This document shows, one piece after another, positions 10,578-20,930 of a DNA stretch of 35,000 nt (position 1 is the stretch's first letter; each line of letters starts with the position of its first letter). The stretch is taken from contig CM022665.1 of the NCBI GenBank assembly GCA_012295275.1, forward strand, positions 47,419,602 to 47,454,601, read 5' to 3'. The notes under the pieces were generated by a model. That model saw only the letters and a list, made by a program, of their open reading frames with translations, was not told the origin of the DNA and did no database searches. Made by a program: the position numbers and the translations under genes. The stretch is from Chrysomallon squamiferum. Its lineage: Eukaryota; Mollusca; Gastropoda; Neomphalida; Peltospiridae.

Positions 10578-10943
10578 GGTGCTAAAGTATATAACACACA
10601 CACAGAACTGTCACAGATATAACACATATATCTCAGGTGCTAAGTATATAACACACACACAGAACTGTCACAGATATAACACATATATCTCAGGTGCTAA
10701 GTATATCACACACACATAACACACACACAGAACAGGTCTAAGATATCACACACACAGAACTGTCACAGATATAACACATATATCTCAGGTGCTAAGTATA
10801 TCACACACACATAACTGTCACAGATATAACACATATATCTCAGGTGCTAAGTATATCACACACACACAGAACTATCACAGATATAACACATATATCTCAG
10901 GTGCTAAGTATATCACACACACACAGAACTGTCACAGATATAT
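10578..10943. repeat. Minisatellite, 55-58-bp unit, about six copies
   Basis: Units begin at GGTGCTAA at about 10578, 10636, 10693, 10788, 10843 and 10900. Each contains GTATAT, a CACACA run of variable length, GAACTGTCACAGATATAACA and CATATATCTCA. The third unit is longer (95 bp) because it holds an extra partial copy of the CACACA-AGAAC part. The last copy is truncated near 10943. Length variation lies mainly in the embedded CA run. Confidence 0.93.
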
Positions 10944-11009
10944 CAAAAGCTTGTACGAGTTATCTTAACACCTGTGTGACTTTGATCATCAGCAGATAAT
11001 CGTTTTATC

Positions 11010-11135
<126 letters not shown>

Positions 11136-11316
11136 GAAATAAAAAACGAAAAAAAAGTGGATTTCGTTTGATTTAATCCTGTTTTCTTTCTTTCGCTTCG
11201 CTAAGTTTTGTGTACACACCTGGGGTTAAATGAGTGGAGGAAAAAAGAAAAAAGAAAAGAAAAAGTTTTCACTCAAACACTAATCTTATGGTAGACTGTT
11301 CGATAACCTTAATTTG

Positions 11317-11411
11317 TGTTACGTCATAGAGACGTCGCGTCAAGAGTACAAGTGATACAGGCGAAAACATCAGGTGACAGTTACGTAATACACAGCTGGT
11401 GTGTGACGTCA
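11317..11411. promoter_or_regulatory. Cluster of bZIP-type (CRE/PAR) sites, candidate element
   Basis: Within 95 bp there are TTACGTCA (about 11319-11326), GACGTCGCGTCA (11331-11342), TTACGTAA (11381-11388, the PAR-bZIP palindrome) and TGACGTCA (11404-11411). ACGTCATAGA occurs twice. Motif identity is direct; activity as an enhancer is inference. Confidence 0.35.
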
Positions 11412-11936
11412 TAGAATAAGTAAAGACGGCAGGTTTATTTGCTCAACCAGTAATTATCATGAAGATTTAACAAAATTAACAGATGTACCTACTACCGACT
11501 GATTCAACGATAACTATTATTATCTTTATTTTTTTAAATGCTTATCATTATTGTTTGTAGTAGTTGTTGTTGTTGTTGTTGTTGTATCCTTTGTCGTCTC
11601 TTTAACAAAACCGATCACATTCAAATAACTAATTAGTTAAGGTTTCCAAATATAAACTTTAAAGTTTATTGCTTCGACAAGTGGAGTAGACTGGTCTTTA
11701 ATAATACGACGTGAATACATTGATCAGTTTTGTGATGGATAGCAGGCACACGCTTGTTTAGGGGCATCACCAGATTACGTTGATTATCTTTCTTTCATTA
11801 GCTGCATTTGTCAGATATCAGTTCTGACACTGTCAGTCAAAGTACTGTGTTAGTTACTACTCTGTTATTTTAAACGTTACTTCATTACAAATAAAACCTG
11901 ACTGGATTTATAGTGTCTGTGAAACAGACATTACAG

Positions 11937-11940
<4 letters not shown>
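11412..11940. other. Unique stretch with (TTG)n and a hairpin
   Basis: A GTT array lies at 11562-11585. TGTCTGT and ACAGACA form a perfect 7-bp stem with loop GAA at 11914-11930, ten bases before a CT array. No gene was seen. Confidence 0.55.

Positions 11941-11980
<40 letters not shown>
11941..11980. repeat. (CT)20 array
   Basis: A pure 40-bp CT run. A unique 210-bp stretch without recognisable features follows. Confidence 0.97.
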
Positions 11981-11985
<5 letters not shown>

Positions 11986-12190
11986 TGGCCAAATCATCTC
12001 TTCATTAACTGGCAGAATATACTTTACACCGTGATCTTCAAACAGTTTGTTCGCTGCACAGTCCCCACTGGACATAACTGTCCTTTGTTGTCAGCTTGCT
12101 GGGGAAACAATAACACGATTCTGCTTTGATGTCTGGACACTCACTGACCACGGTCTTTTGATGTTGATATTTTCTGTAGGTCATTCCAGC

Positions 12191-12229
12191 TTCTCTCTTT
12201 CCCCCACCTCTCTCTCTCTCTCGCTCTCT

Positions 12230-12274
<45 letters not shown>

Positions 12275-12496
12275 GCTCTCTCTCTCTAGCTCTCTCTCTC
12301 GCTCTCTCACACACTCTCTTTCTTTCTTTCTCTCTCTCTCACACACTCTCTCATTCACACACTCTCTCACACACTCTCTCTCGCTCTCTTTCTCTAGCTC
12401 TCTCTCTCTCTCTAGCTCTCTCTCTTTCTCTCACACTCTTTCTTTCTTTCTCTCTGTCGCACTCTCTCTGTCTGTCTCTCTTTCTCTCTCTCACTC

Positions 12497-12567
<71 letters not shown>

Positions 12568-12600
12568 GTCTCTCACTCCCTCTCTCACTCCACACCAGGT
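12191..12600. repeat. 400-bp pyrimidine tract with higher-order TC variants
   Basis: TC runs are broken by recurring modules, TCTAGCTCTC, CACACACTCTC and CTTTCTTTCTTTC, each repeated several times. A pure TC core of about 63 bp lies at 12501-12563. The modular breaks suggest repeated unequal exchange rather than plain slippage. Confidence 0.95.
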
Positions 12601-13510
12601 GTCTCACTATCTTCATTTTCACGTGAAGATCTTTTTTTTTTCTCAAATTTCCATTGATAGCAGATGGCGTCGTGAATGCTGATAAAGAATCATTAAACAA
12701 GATGATTTATTTTAATTTCTTCACAGAAGAAAAAACGCTTATCTAGCTTAGCTGCAGTGAAAAACGATCCAAACGGAAAAAAAAAAGTTTCAGATTCGGA
12801 ATATAACTCGGCGCTTTATATTTCTCCTAATTTTTCCTATAATTATTATCTCAGACAGAGAGGTAGAAAAGACGAATAGAAACGTTATTTTTCAACGTGA
12901 AAAGCTTTCTGTAAATTCTCTGCACGTTTGGCTGAGCAGTGACAAAGAATTGTGAAATGTGGGACAAGTGAAATCCGCTGTGATGATTCTGTCATTAAAC
13001 AATTTTTATCACCAGATTAAAGGCAAAATGGTCGCTGTTGTTGTTCTTCGTGTTCCTTTGTCGACGTATTTGCGCTCTACATGAAACAAAACTATCAAAA
13101 AATAAAATAAAATAAATAAATTTAAAAAAAGGAAAAGAAATTAATGTCGCATGGGACAAATTGTGCTTGTTGTTATTTCCTCCCTTCACGAGGAGGCACT
13201 TCACTATTGTATCTCTTTACTTCAACGTCTGCCGCGGTGCTGTTTTTGTTAACGTGCGATGTTGCAGTTTGATTCTCACCTGTGGGGTTTTCTCTTTATT
13301 AAAGCTGTTTGTTAACCATTAAATAAAACTGACGGGTTTGTATGTATGTCTGTGTGTGATGTTGTGCATACGTCAGTTTTATTTCTTGTACTTTTATGTG
13401 CTGGTGGAATGAATACAGCATATGAGCCAGCTAATTAGTGTGTCAGTTAAATGTAGAACAAGAAAAAGAATGGTTGTTTTTGTTTTTCTTGTTGTTGTTG
13501 TTAGTTTTGT
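12601..13510. other. Unique stretch, no gene recognised
   Basis: CACGTG occurs at 12620-12625 inside TTCACGTGAA. Short A tracts occur near 12778-12786 and 13095-13140. The open frames are short and unremarkable. Confidence 0.5.
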
Positions 13511-14156
<646 letters not shown>

Positions 14157-14464
14157 AATGTAACGTGTGTATATATGTTTGTATGTATATAATGTGTGTG
14201 TGTGTGTGTATGTATGTATGTGTGTGTGTTTGTATGAATAAATGTATGTTTGTGTGTTTGTATGTATGTATGTATGTATGTATGTATGATTGTATGTATG
14301 TATGTATGTATGAATGAATGTATGTATGAATGAATATATGTATGTATGAATGTATATATGTATATATGTATGAATGACTGTATACATAATCATGTTTGAG
14401 TGCGAGTACGTATGCCTGTTTATACACAGATACGTATGTTCATGTATTTGTATTTGTGTATGTA

Positions 14465-14505
<41 letters not shown>
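14157..14505. repeat. (TATG)n/(TGAA)n field ending in (CA)19
   Basis: TATG units with TGAATGAATG and TGTG variants run to about 14460, then pure CA at 14468-14505. It has the same TATG-then-CA order as 661-916. Confidence 0.95.
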
Positions 14506-14509
<4 letters not shown>

Positions 14510-14792
14510 GCGATTTAGGAATTAATACTCTCTGTCCTATGTACGTTTGATTAGACTCTGCACATGTGCAACATTCGGGAAAGCTCTGGCACTGAAGGAC
14601 GAAGTCTAATCATTAATCTATATAACAAATAAAATATATACGCTTATATAAATGTATATGTATAAATGAATGTCTGTCTGTGTGTATGTCTGTAAACGAG
14701 GGTGTGTCTGTTGATACATATGAATGAACACATTTGTTATCTTGCTTACATTTTTTAGGATGATGAGTGAGAACACGTTACAGATATGTTCT
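14506..14792. other. Unique stretch
   Basis: Some TGTCTG and TATA-rich patches are present. No gene was found. Confidence 0.45.
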
Positions 14793-14852
14793 TTTTCCTT
14801 CATTCTTCTTCTTTTTTTAAAAAAAATTTTCCTTCATTCTTCTTCTTTTTTT
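14793..14852. repeat. 26-bp duplication around an A8 spacer
   Basis: The same pyrimidine segment (core TTTTCCTTCATTCTTCTTC) is found at 14793-14818 and 14827-14852, identical over 26 bases, separated by eight A. This is a recent local duplication. Confidence 0.85.
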
Positions 14853-15059
14853 TATTCTTTTTTTTAAAAATATTATTTTTGTATTTATTAATTGAATTAA
14901 ACGACTATTTCACTAATATTTTACAAAGGTTTGCTTGATTAATCCATGAAAGGTCTGCGTAAAAAGTGGGTGTGTAACAGGTTGAGGGGGGGAACCTCTG
15001 GGTACGGAGAAGGGCCTCAGACAGAAACACGTATAATACGTTACACAACTTTTGTGGTC
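14853..15059. other. Unique stretch
   Basis: T-rich at the left and G-rich (GAGGGGGGG-like) near 14985. No gene was recognised. Confidence 0.45.
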
Positions 15060-15400
15060 GTTACACGTAAACAGCAAGGCCGCGCGACTAAGTGAAATGA
15101 TTAAGCCAGGCACCTGGACAATGTAAACTTAATGAGTGACAACCGCAAAGAACGGCAAACAACAGTTGATCGTTTACTCTGTGGCGGAAATAGTCTGCGC
15201 GACCGGTAACGCGCCCGATAAAAAGGAAAAAAAACAGGTCTCGCCATGTTGTTTTCGTTCGCGTTAGTTAATTCTGACATTACGAGTGGAGAACCGGCTA
15301 AAAATAGACTCTCTGCAAGCAGCGAGTTTCCCACACTCGGATGCTGCTCAGCTGACACGAGTACGTCGCCGCAGCTGCTGTAAGCAATACAGGTGTCGTT
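15060..15400. promoter_or_regulatory. CpG-rich block with E-boxes and a MEF2 site, candidate regulatory element
   Basis: CpG dinucleotides are frequent here compared with flanking DNA (for example CGCGCGAC, GCGACCGG, ACGCGCCCG). It contains CACCTG (15111-15116), CTAAAAATAG (15298-15307, an exact MEF2 consensus), CAGCTG (15349-15354 and 15372-15377) and CAGGTG (15390-15395). E-box plus MEF2 is the classic pairing of muscle enhancers, though tissue assignment is speculative. An unannotated 5' exon or promoter is an alternative, since small frames on both strands stay open. Confidence 0.35.
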
Positions 15401-15489
15401 TTTTTTACCTTGGCATTCTCAGAACAGAACCGTTTTGGAAACTTCAGATGTTTTTATATGTCTGTAATCTGTTCTTTTTTTAATGGGAA

Positions 15490-15665
15490 CAAGAAGAAGA
15501 AGAAGAAGAAGAAGAAGAAGAAGAAGAAGAAGAAGAAGAAGAAGAAGAAGAAGAAGAAAACGATGATGATGATGATGTTGAAAAAAAAAAAAAAAAAATA
15601 ATAAATAAGTAAATAAATAATGATAATGATAATGACGACGGCGATGTTGATGATGATGATGACAG
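15490..15665. repeat. (GAA)23 followed by (GAT)n and poly(A)
   Basis: Pure GAA at 15490-15560 passes into GAT units and A17, then degenerate GAT/GAC. GAA arrays of this kind can adopt triplex DNA. Confidence 0.97.
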
Positions 15666-15960
15666 CGATGTGTTTATAGCTGCATTTGCAGAATGTTGTT
15701 TATTTCAACGAGTTTCGTTACGTGACGCACGCATGCACGCACATGCACAGAGTCGCAAGCACATGCAAGGCATTACAAATAAACAACTGCAGTAGCGTGT
15801 TTATTTGTTTAGATTCCTTTGTCTAGTTTCAGAAATATGATCAGATAGCCAAGTTTGGTTCCCTCCGAGAAACCAACGTGTTTTTCTCTTGTTTGTTTCA
15901 TCCAAGTTTTCCGTAACCCACTTTTCTAAAGTACATCGTGCAAAACACAGAGAAGCCAGG
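15666..15960. other. Unique stretch
   Basis: GCACGCATGCACGCACATGCAC alternation around 15727-15765 is the only structured patch. No gene was found. Confidence 0.45.
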
Positions 15961-16028
15961 TTTCTTCTTCTTCTTCCTTCTTCTTCTTCTTCTTCTTATT
16001 ATTATTATAGTTATTATTATTATTATTC
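15961..16028. repeat. (TTC)n joined to (ATT)n
   Basis: TTC units at 15961-15997 then ATT units to 16026. The TTC part is the reverse complement of the GAA array 400 bp to the left. Confidence 0.93.
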
Positions 16029-16171
16029 TGTTTATAGCTGGTATCAATAATCGTAGTCGTGTCAAGGGTTACTCAACATGTTTAAAGCAAAGTGATTTAA
16101 AATACTTTTTTTTCTTTGGTTATTTCATTAATTAAGACTAGTGAATGAATTATTAAACAACTGTTAAGATA

Positions 16172-16230
<59 letters not shown>

Positions 16231-16320
16231 GAAAGAAAGATAGAAAGAAAAACGAAAAAATAAAAGAAAATTTTAATAAAGAAAAAAGAAAAAAAGAAGA
16301 AGAAAGAAAAAACAAAGAGA
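16172..16320. repeat. (AAT)18 followed by purine-rich GAAA tract
   Basis: AAT at 16172-16227, then about 90 bp of almost pure GAAA/AAGA sequence. Confidence 0.93.
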
Positions 16321-16374
16321 AGAAATTACTGAATTTATTAAATAGCAATTAAAACCAGTGAAATATTAACACAA

Positions 16375-16450
16375 ATGGCTGTCAACCGGTTGACCCATGA
16401 CTTCAGGTGCTACCAGTCGTAAGATCAAACCTTAACCGAGCTCAGTAAGT
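16375..16450 (-). mobile_element. tRNA-like sequence, possible SINE head
   Basis: On the minus strand GAGCTCGGTTAAGG resembles a Pol III A box. About 47 bases later GGGTCAACCGG resembles a B box, with a plausible anticodon-arm region between them. Spacing is right for a tRNA-derived SINE. No poly(A) tail is evident to the left and both boxes deviate from consensus, so this is weak. Confidence 0.22.
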
Positions 16451-16800
16451 CTTTCATTCATCTAATCACTTCTGCATTTCAAGACGAGATAAATATTGTG
16501 ACAAAGTGTTTGTTTGGTCAGGGTGCTTGCCGTTGTTGTGATATCACCTGCTTCACGAAGTGATTCTGTTATGTCCGGTCCTGCACCTTTCACGGTCAAT
16601 ATTTTGAGACGAAAACGAGGCTGACTGAACGCGAACAAAGAAGGTAACAACTGACTGGTTATTACGACAAGCCTGATAAACCGCTGTAAAGAAACGCCAT
16701 TGATAGGGGAATGACGTAGTCGGACGACTTTTCATTCAGTTTATCAGTTTGGTGTTTACCAGGTTTTTGTAATTCTTTGATCTGTTCAGGTCGTTGAATG
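16451..16800. other. Unique, moderately CpG-containing stretch
   Basis: Two overlapping minus-strand frames of about 60 codons remain open (16462-16735). Neither has a recognisable motif. Confidence 0.45.
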
Positions 16801-16911
16801 TAACGTTACGTAACATTGTAACAGCTGTTTAATGTAGGGAAGATCAACGGAGAATTAATTGCGTAACGAACAGAAATGCTGTGACGTCATCGGCTGTTTA
16901 AGATGACGTAA
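16801..16911. promoter_or_regulatory. Second cluster of bZIP-type palindromes
   Basis: Overlapping palindromes TAACGTTA (16801-16808) and GTTACGTAAC (16805-16814) are followed by ATTGCGTAAC (16858-16867, C/EBP-like half plus CRE-like half), TGACGTCA (16882-16889) and TGACGTAA (16904-16911). That is five bZIP-compatible sites in 111 bp. Function is inferred from motif density only. Confidence 0.38.
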
Positions 16912-17001
16912 TAATTGCGAGGTTGTTTAAAGTAAATCTGACAAAACTGAAATGGACGACATTAAATTATTATTATTGTTTTCCTTTTCCTTTTTTAAAT
17001 A

Positions 17002-17319
<318 letters not shown>

Positions 17320-17776
17320 GTATATCCTAGAACATATATATATAGGCCTGTATACAAATATAATATAGAACTAGAACCAACATAACCTAGAACAAGCTAG
17401 GCAACTGAGAGCAAATAACCTAACATGTATAGTAAAAAACATATAGCCTAAAACACACAAAGCTAGATCATATATAGCCTTGAACATATAAAGCTAGAAT
17501 ATACTAGTATATAGCTTAAAATATGCTTTGCTTGGAATTAATGACTGGTCATATACATTAGAACATCTACATACTATAATATGCACAGTCTAGAAAGCTA
17601 GAATGTATGTTGCCTAAATCATACTGAGCCTGGAACATTTAGCATGGAACATTATTATAACGTGGATCAGTTAGCCTAGAATGTACAGCCCTAAATATAT
17701 ACTGGAGAATATTTTTATATAGTTTTGATATCCATATCATAGAACATAATATTGTATAGAAGATATAATTTAGAAC
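17320..17776. repeat. Decayed minisatellite, TAGCCTAGAACATATA-like unit (left part)
   Basis: Variants of TATAGCCTAGAACATATA recur roughly every 15-30 bp (CCTAGAACATATATA, ATAACCTAGAACAAGCTAG, ATATAGCCTAAAACA, ATATAGCCTTGAACATA, GAGCCTGGAACATTTAG, TTAGCCTAGAATGTACAG). Divergence is heavy and the period irregular, so this is an old array. The same theme resumes at about 18222 beyond the transposon. Confidence 0.7.
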
Positions 17777-17781
17777 AACAG

Positions 17782-17895
17782 GGGGGCTTTGACTCTGCTT
17801 TTCAGGAAGCCGCACAGAAAGAAGTCACAGGGTGTCAAATCTGGAGGTCCTCGATGACTTACCCATCTATCAGCGAACTTGTGATTAGCATAATG
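17782..17895 (-). pseudogene. Transposase fragment with third catalytic motif (Tc1/mariner-like), inverted
   Basis: The minus strand reads 38 codons without a stop: HYANHKFADRW, then GPPDLTPCDFFLCGFLKS. This is the segment of IS630/Tc1/mariner-related transposases that carries the last catalytic aspartate, normally written as SPDLTPCDFFLWG; here W has become C and the preceding S a P. In intact relatives this piece lies downstream of the QDGAPPH motif on the same strand. Here QDGAPPH is on the opposite strand 13 bases away, so the piece has been inverted or belongs to a second, oppositely inserted copy. It is far too short to be functional. Family membership is secure from the motif; the exact subfamily is not. 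Confidence 0.85.
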
Positions 17896-17908
17896 TGATT
17901 GTTTTTTT

Positions 17909-18076
17909 TTCCAACAAGATGGTGCTCCTCCACATTAACAGTTAGAGGAACGTACAAGGAATGCGTGCAGTCTTGTTGCAAGGGAGATGCTGATCGGAGT
18001 TGGAGAGGAATGCTTGAAGAGGTGGGCAATGTGTCTCGAAAAAGAAGGCGTTCACGTTGAAGTCTACGGAGCCTAA
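17909..18076 (+). pseudogene. Transposase fragment, QDGAPPH motif plus C-terminus (Tc1/mariner-like)
   Basis: In one plus-strand frame the DNA encodes FQQDGAPPH (17909-17935), containing the second catalytic aspartate. A TAA stop follows at 17936-17938. Then come 45 further codons ending ...KRWAMCLEKEGVHVEVYGA and a natural-looking TAA at 18074-18076. The RW..CLEKEG.H stretch matches the C-terminal end of these transposases. About 100 residues that should separate the two parts, including the third catalytic motif, are absent from this strand. The only copy of that motif is on the minus strand just upstream. This is a dead element with an internal deletion or inversion and a premature stop. 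Confidence 0.85.
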
Positions 18077-18221
18077 GAAAACAGAAGATGAGGGATTTTT
18101 TCATCATGGGACAAACTGTAGAAGTCTACAGAAAGTTCACGACTAATTTTGTTCAAATCCGTAAAGTAGTTTTCATTTAATTAAAACTTAAAAGTGTAGC
18201 GGGACTTTTGAATGACCCTGT

Positions 18222-18390
18222 GTGTATATATATATCTTTAACGTGTTATTTAGAATATGTTGTTTAAAACATCTACAGTCTGGTCTATATATAACCTCTA
18301 GAGCATAATACATAGAACAGGTATACACTGCCAGGAATAAATAGCATTGGACAGCATTATATCATAGATCGTATATAAACAAGCTTCACA
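18222..18390. repeat. Decayed minisatellite (right part)
   Basis: TATATAACCTCTAGAGCATA, ACATAGAACAGGTATA and related phrases continue the AGAACATATA/CCTAGA theme seen to the left of the transposon. ACATCTACA phrases occur on both sides. This supports one array interrupted by the insertion. Confidence 0.6.
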
Positions 18391-19189
18391 AAAAGAAAAA
18401 ACTTATCTAGATAAACAAAATCGTGTTTATCACTAACGGAGCCATCTGAATGAAATCACGGGTGTTTTGGTTATAATGAAATAAATCTCGCGATATTCGA
18501 GAATTCTGACATTTTCGTTCTTTTCCTGAGTGTCTATGACGTCACGCGTGACACGGGGAGTTTAAACTAATGGTTACAGCAACAATGTTTTATCATCAGT
18601 GCTTGAGTTGTTTTCGTTTTGCGTTCCAGGTTAGAGTTAGTTTTTTTTTTTTTGTTCTTTCGTTTCTCGTTAGACTGTTTAATTTTGACGTCAGAACTTT
18701 TTTTTTTTTTCTTTTTTCTTTTTTTTCATCTTTTATGGTAGAATATTTTTTGGTTATTAAGTCTCTGCTCAGAGTTGATTTTGTTCCAGTAATCTGATTA
18801 AAGCAGCTTGTTGTTCGTTTCATTTTTGTTAGAGCAATTTCTGTTCTTACTTCTCTTGTCAGAGCACTCTTTTCCCCTTTACATTTCCGGTTAGAGCAGA
18901 CGACATGTTTTTTTGTTTGTTTTTTTTTGTTTTTACACTAATGATTAAGAGTTGTTTGTTCTTTCGTGTCACCATGTTTCAACTGGATCACACAGTATTC
19001 ATACAGGAATTGTAATAAAAATATTCTCTGTACTGAGATGATTGATGCGAAATGCTTTGACATTAACGCACTCAAAGTCGTCTCTTATTAAAAATTTTAG
19101 AGAAGAAAAAAAGAAAAGAAAATTGACATTTGAAACATGTAATTTAAGAGTTACTGAACATAAATAAATAATGACGAGTTCCAAGGAAT

Positions 19190-19192
<3 letters not shown>
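18391..19192. other. Unique stretch with T tracts and nested palindromes
   Basis: TGACGTCA at 18537-18544 overlaps the perfect 12-bp palindrome GTCACGCGTGAC (18541-18552). A second TGACGTCA lies at 18686-18693. A loosely repeated motif GTTAGAGYWR (near 18632, 18830, 18892), each with a nearby T-rich tract and TTCTTTCGTTTC-like phrase, hints at decayed tandem units. No gene was found. Confidence 0.5.

Positions 19193-19281
<89 letters not shown>
19193..19281. repeat. (GA)44 array
   Basis: An 89-bp uninterrupted GA run. Confidence 0.98.
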
Positions 19282-19285
<4 letters not shown>

Positions 19286-19451
19286 CTAATAAATAAAATA
19301 ATTTCATAGGTTTATATATATATAATTTTCTGTTTCTTGCAGATACACACGCACACACGTACAGACAATCACACATTTTATCTTTCTTCTTCATTCTTTC
19401 CATACATTCATTCATTTATTAGCTGTCTAAATTATATGTTTAACCAAACAG

Positions 19452-19489
19452 TGGTAGTAGTAATAATAATAATAATAATAATAATAATC
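19452..19489. repeat. (AGT)3-(AAT)n tract
   Basis: A short AGT lead passes into about ten AAT units. Confidence 0.9.
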
Positions 19490-19879
19490 ATGGTAATAAT
19501 AGTACACTAAAAAGCCGAATGAGACCTATATAACACCAACAGTAAAATATCAAAATAATATTAATATAAAAATGTAAAATAATAAACGTAAAAACAAAAC
19601 AACAAACACAAATAAACAGGTTTGAAGATTACAACTATAACAAACGTCTAGTTTTATATCTTTGCAAATGTCTAGTGTCTCTGTGACATTTTTATTATTA
19701 TATTTATTTAGGTTTTATTTTATCCTGATTTTTAAAAACTGAGGTCGAAATGTTCGATACGTGACACGTGACAGCGTGGGTGGCTGTGAACTAGGAAACA
19801 GTGATTAATCACAAACATCACAAACATCACAACACATCGATAATTTATCTACCAGACCCGTCAACATAGAGCAATATTC

Positions 19880-19881
<2 letters not shown>
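19490..19881. other. Unique AT-rich stretch
   Basis: CACGTG occurs at 19765-19770 within GATACGTGACACGTGACAG, two overlapping ACGTGAC copies. CACAAACAT occurs in tandem near 19811-19830. No gene was found. Confidence 0.5.
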
Positions 19882-19938
<57 letters not shown>

Positions 19939-20032
19939 AATAATAATAATGATGATGATAATAATGATAATGATAATAATAATAGTAATAATGATAATAA
20001 TAATAATAATAATGATAATAATGATAATGATA

Positions 20033-20066
<34 letters not shown>

Positions 20067-20102
20067 CAATAATAATAATAGAAATGGTAGCAGTAGTAGT
20101 AA

Positions 20103-20137
<35 letters not shown>

Positions 20138-20158
20138 ATAGTAGTAGTAGTAGTAATA
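19882..20158. repeat. (AAT/GAT)n then (AGC/AGT)n array
   Basis: About 200 bp of AAT mixed with GAT and AATG units is followed by AGC (20103-20128) and AGT units. The changes suggest point mutation in a trinucleotide array followed by local re-expansion. Poly-Ile/Leu/Ser frames are artefacts. Confidence 0.96.
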
Positions 20159-20663
20159 AATAAATACATTTTATTTTGTTTTATAATATTTTATTTATTT
20201 TTTATTTATTTATTTTTCTGTATTTACATATATATATATATATATCATGCACACTATTTAATTACTCGTTTACTATGATATATACAATGAAGAGTCTGTT
20301 ATGACAGACTAACAATGTTATATGCGATACAGATAATTAGACAGAGAGATGTATTCACCACTTATCTATGTCTGACTTTCTTAAACTGTCTGAGCCAAGC
20401 GTTCTGTGGCTGGCTTGGGTTTAGTTTTGTAACAAACTGGTTAAATTCTCCACTTTCTGACTGCTCGGGGAATTCCGTGTGTCCGGTAACCGGTCAGGGA
20501 CAGTGGTCAGTTTAAAACACAGCTGTAGATAAGAGGGTCGGTCACTCCGTTTAGCTGGCTGAATGTGACCTTCAAAACACAATAACAGGTAATAATGGGG
20601 AGTGTGTACTGGTGTAAGGAATGAACGGTTAATATTTTTATTTTATTTATTTATTTATATTTA

Positions 20664-20667
<4 letters not shown>
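20159..20667. other. Unique stretch with a short CCGGTAACCGG palindrome
   Basis: TTTA-rich sequence lies at 20165-20220 and (TA)n at about 20229-20246. CCGGTAACCGG near 20481-20491 is an odd-length palindrome. The open 66-codon frame at 20315-20515 has no recognised motif. Confidence 0.5.
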
Positions 20668-20745
<78 letters not shown>

Positions 20746-20930
20746 ATACAATTAAAAAGGACGTACAAACTCAAGCACAGAGAGAAAGAGAGAAAGAGTA
20801 AGAGAGAAGAGACAGTTATAAAACTAACAACGAGATACATACAGAGATAGTGAAGAGAGAGAGAGGGGGGAGAGAGAGATTGAGAGAGAGAGAGAGACAT
20901 AGAAAGAAAGCAAGAGAGAGAGAGAGAGGT
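20668..20930. repeat. (GA)37 array and degenerate GA/GAAA tract
   Basis: Pure GA occupies 20668-20742. After a 40-bp break, imperfect GAGA, GAAAGA and GGGG units follow at 20780-20930. TTAATTC and GAATTA flank the pure array as short inverted repeats. Confidence 0.95.

Larger units (their letters stand above)
17777..18221 (+). mobile_element. Rearranged Tc1/mariner-like DNA transposon fossil
   Basis: The element comprises the two transposase fragments and a 3' untranslated part. The right end reads GGGACTTTTGAATGACCCTG (18201-18220), the typical form of terminal inverted repeats in this group (ending ...ACCCTGT). A matching left terminal repeat (starting ACAGGGTCATTCAAAAG) is not present intact. 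ACAGGGGGGCTTTGAC at about 17777 could be a ruined version. The insertion splits an older minisatellite. The right boundary is fairly clear and the left is approximate. Confidence 0.75.

Noticed and set aside
10578-10943. CRISPR-like array
   Set aside because: The units are contiguous tandem copies without unique spacers, in a eukaryotic context.
17821-17840. CACAGGGTGTCAAAT as a left terminal inverted repeat of the transposon
   Set aside because: It superficially resembles the right end (TTTGAATGACCCTG reversed), but it is the antisense of the conserved DLTPCD codons, so coding origin explains it.
17859-18107. 82-codon minus-strand frame across the transposon
   Set aside because: It is antisense to the clear FQQDGAPPH and CLEKEG transposase frame on plus.
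20315-20515. 66-codon open frame of complex composition
   Set aside because: No recognisable motif, no start context or splice partners; the length is expected by chance in a GC-richer patch.
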